This document shows, piece after piece, positions 5,737-9,101 of a DNA stretch of 9,101 nucleotides. This DNA is from Clostridiales bacterium UBA735 (GTDB lineage Bacteria; Bacillota; Clostridia; Oscillospirales; Oscillospiraceae). How positions within the stretch are numbered: position 1 is the stretch's first letter; each line of letters starts with the position of its first letter. The stretch covers positions 1-9,101 of the forward strand of contig DBLB01000064.1 in assembly GCA_002298695.1 (NCBI GenBank), given 5' to 3'. Made by a program: the position numbers and the translations under genes. The notes under the pieces are model-generated. The model had not been told where the DNA came from, did no database searches, and saw nothing but the letters and a program-made list of their open reading frames with translations.

Positions 5737-6636
5737 ATGAGAAAGCAAACCCGCGGCACCTGGATGCTGTTTCTGACCGCCATGATCTGGGGCTCTGCGT
5801 TCCTCGCGCAGCAGTCCGGCATGGAGCACATCGGCCCGTTCACGATGCAGGCCGTCCGCTATACGCTGGCCGGCCTCGTGCTGCTGCCCTTCATCGCCGT
5901 CTGTGACAAAACCGGCAAATTCACCAGAAAGCCCGCGACCGCCGCGGAGCGGAAGGTGCAGTACGGCGTCGGCGCGCTGTGCGGCATGCTGCTCTGCTGC
6001 GGAAGCATTTTTCAGCAGTATGGCCTGCTCTATACCTCCGTCGGAAAATCCGGCTTCATCACCGCACTTTATATCGTGTTTGTACCGTTGATCGGCCTGC
6101 TTTTCGGGAGAAAAACCGATATTTTCACCTGGATCTACGCGCTGATCGCCGTTGTGGGCCTCTACATTCTGAGCATCGGCAGCGATTTTTCGATCAACAC
6201 CGGCGACGGACTGACGCTGATCTGCACCGTCTTCTTCGCCCTGCACATCCTGGTGATCGACACGTTCTCCGCCCGGGTCGACGGCGTGCGGCTGGCCTGC
6301 ACGCAGTTCTTTGTCTGCGCGGCGCTCTCCTATGTCGGTATGTTCGCACTGGAAACGCCGTCCTGGCATGAGATCCTGTCCGGCTGGCTGCCGATCGTCT
6401 ACGCCGGCGTGCTGTCCGGCGGCGTTGGCTACACGCTGCAAATTCTCGGCCAGCAGAGCGTCCCGCCGACGATCGCGTCCATGATCATGAGTCTCGAATC
6501 CGTGTTCGCGGCCCTCTTCGGCTGGTTGATCGGCGGCCAGACGCTGACGCTGCGCGAGCTGCTCGGCTGTGCCGTCATGTTCGCGGCGATCGTCCTCTCA
6601 CAGCTGCCGCGGCCGCAGAAAAAGGCCGCAGTCTGA
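5737..6636 (+). CDS. EamA/DMT-family transporter
   Basis: Integral membrane protein of the drug/metabolite transporter superfamily, 299 residues, with two tandem EamA domains (about 9-140 and 153-289) and roughly ten membrane helices. The first helix has WGSAFLAQQSG and is followed by PFTMQAVRYTLAGLVLLP, the usual first-repeat signature. The second repeat ends with GYTLQILGQQSVPPTIASM and LESVFAALFGWLIGGQTL, typical of the family. Such proteins export or import amino acids, nucleobases or other small metabolites; the substrate cannot be predicted here. Start chosen at 5737 because of AGGAGAG 8 nt upstream and because helix 1 begins just after a short basic N-terminus (MRKQTRGTW). It is a single-gene unit with its own promoter, a long repeat-bearing leader and a terminator. 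Confidence 0.94.
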   Translation: MRKQTRGTWMLFLTAMIWGSAFLAQQSGMEHIGPFTMQAVRYTLAGLVLLPFIAVCDKTGKFTRKPATAAERKVQYGVGALCGMLLCCGSIFQQYGLLYTSVGKSGFITALYIVFVPLIGLLFGRKTDIFTWIYALIAVVGLYILSIGSDFSINTGDGLTLICTVFFALHILVIDTFSARVDGVRLACTQFFVCAALSYVGMFALETPSWHEILSGWLPIVYAGVLSGGVGYTLQILGQQSVPPTIASMIMSLESVFAALFGWLIGGQTLTLRELLGCAVMFAAIVLSQLPRPQKKAAV

Positions 6637-6662
6637 GCGCTTCCCTGCGCCAAATAAGTATT

Positions 6663-6701
6663 CTGCCGGAGCGGACATGTTTGCCCGCTCCGGCAGTTTT
6701 T
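6663..6701 (+). terminator. Intrinsic terminator of the EamA gene
   Basis: A perfect 12-bp stem (CTGCCGGAGCGG at 6663-6674 with CCGCTCCGGCAG at 6685-6696) has a 10-nt loop and is followed by TTTTT (6697-6701). It lies 26 bp after the stop codon and is a strong Rho-independent terminator on the plus strand. Confidence 0.95.
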
Positions 6702-6717
6702 ACCCAAAAATATTGTA

Positions 6718-6740
6718 TTTTCACCATTCAGATGTGAAAA
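6718..6740. repeat. Short AT-rich inverted repeat
   Basis: TTTTCAC (6718-6724) and GTGAAAA (6734-6740) form a 7-bp inverted repeat around a 9-nt centre. It lies between the plus-strand terminator and the minus-strand GNAT relic. It could be an operator or part of a terminator, but neither is supported further. Confidence 0.35.
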
Positions 6741-6768
6741 TCCGCTGTTTTCCGCAGTAATAAGCGGA
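6737..6768 (-). terminator. Possible weak terminator of the comM-thiI-pncC unit
   Basis: On the minus strand TCCGCT (6768-6763) can pair with AGCGGA (6746-6741) around a 16-nt loop, followed by TTTT (6740-6737). The stem is short and the loop long, so the call is weak. It is, however, the only T-tailed hairpin I see downstream of pncC on this strand. Confidence 0.3.
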
Positions 6769-6800
6769 GAACTCCGGCGTCTGTCTTTGTGTCCGGACGC

Positions 6801-6959
6801 TCAGGGCCGCAGCTCCAGGCGCAGGAACGCAAGCGGCTGATAGCCGCCGGTGCGCAGGCGGAAGCCCCGCGGGTTCCGGCCGTATTCCGCGAATCCGGCC
6901 TTTCCGACGGAGCGCAGGGATTCGCTCTCGTTTGTACTGTTGGTCTTTTGCTCTAGGGT
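6801..6959 (-). pseudogene. C-terminal remnant of a GNAT acetyltransferase
   Basis: Reading the minus strand from 6959 to a TGA at 6803-6801 gives 52 open codons after an in-frame TAG (6962-6960), with no ATG start. The peptide contains NESESLRSVGKAGFAEYGR, then NPRGFRL, GGYQPLAFLRLEL. This closely resembles the end of GNAT-family N-acetyltransferases (the N-E...K-A-G-F-x-E-x-G-R pattern after acetyl-CoA motif A, then the last strands ending in M/L-R-L-E-L). A full GNAT protein has about 150-180 residues, so the acetyl-CoA P-loop part is missing. It begins 10 bp beyond the pncC stop, so it looks like a truncated, decayed gene left between pncC and the intergenic region. The similarity is judged by eye; chance cannot be excluded without a profile search. 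Confidence 0.55.
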
Positions 6960-6966
6960 CTATCTG

Positions 6967-7437
6967 TCACGCGTATTCCAGCGCCATTTGCAGTACGGCC
7001 TCGGCGGCCTGCTCGCGGATAGCCGCGCGGTCCCCGGTCAGATGCAGCTCCTGCGAAAAGGAGAAGCCCTCCATGTCGATGCCGATATAGACCAGGCCGA
7101 TGGGCCGTCCCGTGCCGTCGCCATCCGGCCCGGCGAGTCCCGTCACGCTCACGCCGACGTCAGCCTTTATCACTTCGCGCGCCCCGCGCGCCATCTCGTG
7201 CGCCGTCTGGCGCGAGACTGCCGTGTACACGCGCAGCGTGTCCTCACTGACGCCGAGCAGCCGGTGCTTCACGCCGTTCGTGTACGAGATGACGCCGCCC
7301 ATGTAGACCTCCGAGCTGCCGGGAACGTCGGTCAGCAGTTTCCCGATCAGCCCGCCCGTGCAGGACTCGGCGGTCGCGAGCGTTTTACCCTGCGCGCGCA
7401 GCTGGCGCAATACCTCAAACGGAAGATTCCGGTTCAT
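6967..7437 (-). CDS. pncC: Nicotinamide-nucleotide amidohydrolase, CinA C-terminal domain protein
   Basis: Stand-alone CinA C-terminal domain, 156 residues, lacking the N-terminal molybdopterin-binding-like domain of full CinA. Such proteins (PncC, E. coli YgaD) deamidate nicotinamide mononucleotide to nicotinate mononucleotide in pyridine nucleotide salvage, in the cytoplasm. The family core is complete: ATAESCTGGLIGKLLTDVPG (S25 in ESCTGG is the likely nucleophile), GGVISYTNGVKHRLLGV, AVSRQTAHEMARGA, and VSVTGLAGPDGDGTGRPIGL. The ATG at 7437 lies inside the end of thiI (23-bp overlap), with an AAGGTG site about 13 nt upstream within thiI, so expression probably depends on the upstream genes. 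Enzyme activity is inferred from family membership. Confidence 0.9.
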   Translation of the reverse strand: MNRNLPFEVLRQLRAQGKTLATAESCTGGLIGKLLTDVPGSSEVYMGGVISYTNGVKHRLLGVSEDTLRVYTAVSRQTAHEMARGAREVIKADVGVSVTGLAGPDGDGTGRPIGLVYIGIDMEGFSFSQELHLTGDRAAIREQAAEAVLQMALEYA

Positions 7438-8608
7438 AATAGCGGATCGCCACCTTTTCCGTGTTCTCGAGTGCCCACGCGATCAAGCCCTCAACGTCCA
7501 TCTTTGCCTCCTCGGCCTCGACAAGCGCAAGCACCGGCTTCGTCTTCGGGTGCTTCGGCGTGAAGACCGTGCAGCAGTCCTCATACGGCAGGATCGACGT
7601 CTCCATCGTGCCGATTTTCCGCGCGATCGTCACGATCTCTTCTTTGTCCATGCCGATGAGCGGGCAAAAGAGCGGCATATCGAGCACCGCGCCCGTCACC
7701 GCCATCGCGTCCATCGTCTGGCTCGCCACCTGCCCGAGGTTCTCGCCCGTCACGAGGCATTTCGCCCCGTGGTCGCGCGCGATGCGCTCGGAAATGCGCA
7801 TCATGAAGCGGCGCATGATGATCGTGAAATATTCTTCCTTGCAATTATCTCGGATGGCCTCCTGAATTTCCGTGAAGCCCACGACATCTACGGTCATCCG
7901 TCCGCAGTATTTCGTCAGGATGCGTGCCAGCTCCAGCACCTTTTCCTTCGCCTGTTCCGACGTGTACGGATAGGAGAAGAAGTGGACGCTCTCGAGTTCC
8001 ACGCCGCGCTTTGCGATCATGTAGCCCGCGACCGGCGAATCGATACCGCCCGAGAGCAGCACCGCAGCCCGTCCGCCCGTCCCGGTCGGCAGTCCGCCTG
8101 CGCCGGGCACCGACGGGCCATGGACATACGCCGCCGTCTCGCGCACCTCAATGTTCACGACATAGCTCGGGTCATGCACATCGACCGCGACCTGCGGGAA
8201 CTCCTCGGCAATCCTGCCGCCGATCTCCTGCGAGATCTGGATGGAGTTCAGCGGAAACCGCTTGTCCGACCGCTTCGATTCCACCTTGAAGCTCTTCTGC
8301 ACCGACAGCTCGTCGCCGAGATATTCCACAACGGTCTGGAAGATCGCGTCCAGATCCTTCTCGCACGCGCGGCAGCGGCACAGCTGCGCGATGCCGAAGA
8401 TCGTACCGCAGGCTTCCCACGCGCCGTCGAGGTCACACTCGTCGTTCTGCGGCTCGACATAGAGCGTCGACTGCGTGATCGTCACCTTGAAGTCGCCGAA
8501 CATTGCCATTCTCCGGCGCGTGTTGGCCTTGAGCTTGTCCTCAAACGTGCGGCGGTTCTGTCCCTTCAGGACGATCTCGCCCAGCTTCAGCAAAAATAAT
8601 TCTTTCAT
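7415..8608 (-). CDS. thiI: tRNA 4-thiouridine synthetase ThiI, rhodanese-less form
   Basis: ATP-dependent enzyme that installs 4-thiouridine at position 8 of tRNA and, in some bacteria, supplies sulfur for the thiazole of thiamine. It has 397 residues, the length usual in Firmicutes, against about 482 in E. coli, because the C-terminal rhodanese domain is absent. Order of domains: N-terminal ferredoxin-like region (1-60), THUMP domain (about 60-165), then the PP-loop pyrophosphatase domain with SGGIDSP at 186-192. The later block CLVTGENLGQVASQT and the cysteine pair in PYEDCCTVF (C345, C346) match conserved family positions; C345 aligns with the catalytic Cys of the E. coli enzyme. The ATG at 8608 is preceded by AAAAGGAGA 4 nt upstream, which overlaps the comM stop; the gap to comM is 11 bp. 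The sulfur donor (an IscS/NifS-type desulfurase) is not in the window. Confidence 0.96.
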   Translation of the reverse strand: MKELFLLKLGEIVLKGQNRRTFEDKLKANTRRRMAMFGDFKVTITQSTLYVEPQNDECDLDGAWEACGTIFGIAQLCRCRACEKDLDAIFQTVVEYLGDELSVQKSFKVESKRSDKRFPLNSIQISQEIGGRIAEEFPQVAVDVHDPSYVVNIEVRETAAYVHGPSVPGAGGLPTGTGGRAAVLLSGGIDSPVAGYMIAKRGVELESVHFFSYPYTSEQAKEKVLELARILTKYCGRMTVDVVGFTEIQEAIRDNCKEEYFTIIMRRFMMRISERIARDHGAKCLVTGENLGQVASQTMDAMAVTGAVLDMPLFCPLIGMDKEEIVTIARKIGTMETSILPYEDCCTVFTPKHPKTKPVLALVEAEEAKMDVEGLIAWALENTEKVAIRYYEPESSV

Positions 8609-8619
8609 GTTGTCTCCTT

Positions 8620-9101
8620 TTATCGTTCGTTCCCGAATTGGAACGTTCTGTACTGAATGGCCTCCGCGATGTGCTGCGGCTGGATGTCTGCCGCCCCGTC
8701 AAGGTCTGCGATGGTGCGCGCCACGCGCAGCACCCGGTCATAGCTCCGCGCCGTCATGCCGAGGCGCTCAAAGGCCGTTTTCATCAGGCTCGTGCAAGCC
8801 TCGTCGAGCGCACAGCTCGCGCGCAGGTCTGCCGGCTCCATCTGCGCGTTGCAGCGCGCGGAATCCGCCCCGAAGCGTTCGCGCTGGATGGCGCGCGCCG
8901 CCTCGACGCGCTTTTTGATCGGGCAGGACGGCCCCGCCGTCGTCCGGCGGCTCAGCTCCTCAAAATGCACGGCCGGGACCTCGACGATCAGGTCGATGCG
9001 GTCGAGCATCGGGCCGGAGATCCGTCCGAGGTACTGATCGACCGACGCCTGCGAGCAGGTACACCGCCCGCTCGGGTCGCCGTACCAGCCGCATTTGCAC
9101 G
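8620..9101 (-). CDS. comM: ComM/YifB-family Mg-chelatase-like AAA+ ATPase, 3' part
   Basis: C-terminal 159 residues of a ComM (YifB) protein; the gene starts right of the window and the full protein is normally about 500 residues, so roughly two thirds is missing. ComM is a hexameric AAA+ helicase that promotes branch migration during integration of DNA in natural transformation. The frame is open to the window edge, with the family signature of paired cysteines (C-x-C-G-W-Y-G-D-P-S...C-x-C-S, just inside 9099-9055), followed by YLGRISGPMLDRIDLIVEVP. The C-terminal lid (Mg_chelatase_C type) follows with TARSYDRVLRVARTIADLDG and QPQHIAEAIQYRTF. The ATG at 9009 is an internal Met, not the start. 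It is followed 11 bp later by thiI in the same direction. Confidence 0.95.
   Translation of the reverse strand, partial: CKCGWYGDPSGRCTCSQASVDQYLGRISGPMLDRIDLIVEVPAVHFEELSRRTTAGPSCPIKKRVEAARAIQRERFGADSARCNAQMEPADLRASCALDEACTSLMKTAFERLGMTARSYDRVLRVARTIADLDGAADIQPQHIAEAIQYRTFQFGNER

Noticed and set aside
7358..8599. A 413-codon plus-strand frame opposite thiI
   Set aside because: It is a shadow of thiI, rich in Arg and His with no domain. The opposite strand carries the PP-loop and THUMP motifs.

Overview
The window looks like a chromosomal segment of a high-GC Gram-positive anaerobe, most likely a member of the Clostridia in the Oscillospiraceae/Ruminococcaceae range. The reasons are strong Shine-Dalgarno sequences (GGAGG types), heavy C/G use at third codon positions, a ThiI without the rhodanese domain, an M3 oligoendopeptidase of PepF type, and tight ATGA/GTGA gene overlaps. 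No sequence search was possible, so the taxonomic placement is inference. The content is mostly housekeeping and transport. I saw no phage, IS element, CRISPR array, rRNA or tRNA gene.

Layout. (1) 1-2395, plus strand: the end of a polyamine ABC importer operon, potB (3' part), potC and potD, joined by two 4-bp ATGA overlaps and closed by a strong intrinsic terminator at 2402-2432. (2) 2433-2562: a short convergent gap holding a palindromic repeat of REP type and a perfect 16-bp hairpin, the likely terminator of the minus-strand operon. (3) 2563-5443, minus strand: pepF, then a 94-residue protein of unknown function, then a TrmH/SpoU-family RNA methyltransferase. All three are coupled by 4-bp overlaps and read from a promoter at 5479-5507. 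(4) 5444-5736: a divergent promoter region and a 170-nt, C-rich leader built from degenerate 11-12 bp repeats. (5) 5737-6636, plus strand: an EamA/DMT-family transporter with its own terminator. (6) 6637-6966: mostly non-coding, but it contains the C-terminal remnant of a GNAT acetyltransferase on the minus strand. (7) 6967-9101, minus strand: comM (3' part), thiI and pncC (the CinA C-terminal domain type) in one tight operon.

How the genes work together. PotBCD import spermidine/putrescine; the ATPase PotA is presumably encoded just left of the window. PotD has no lipobox cysteine but carries a C-terminal membrane helix with a basic tail, so it seems to be membrane-anchored rather than lipidated. 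The pepF operon joins peptide turnover with RNA modification for no obvious shared reason. The comM-thiI-pncC operon joins a Mg-chelatase-like AAA+ helicase, tRNA 4-thiouridine synthesis and NMN deamidation. Nothing here amounts to a clearly new system. The items most worth a second look are the phased repeat array in the transporter leader, the helix-anchored PotD, the conserved-looking 94-residue protein, and the GNAT relic.
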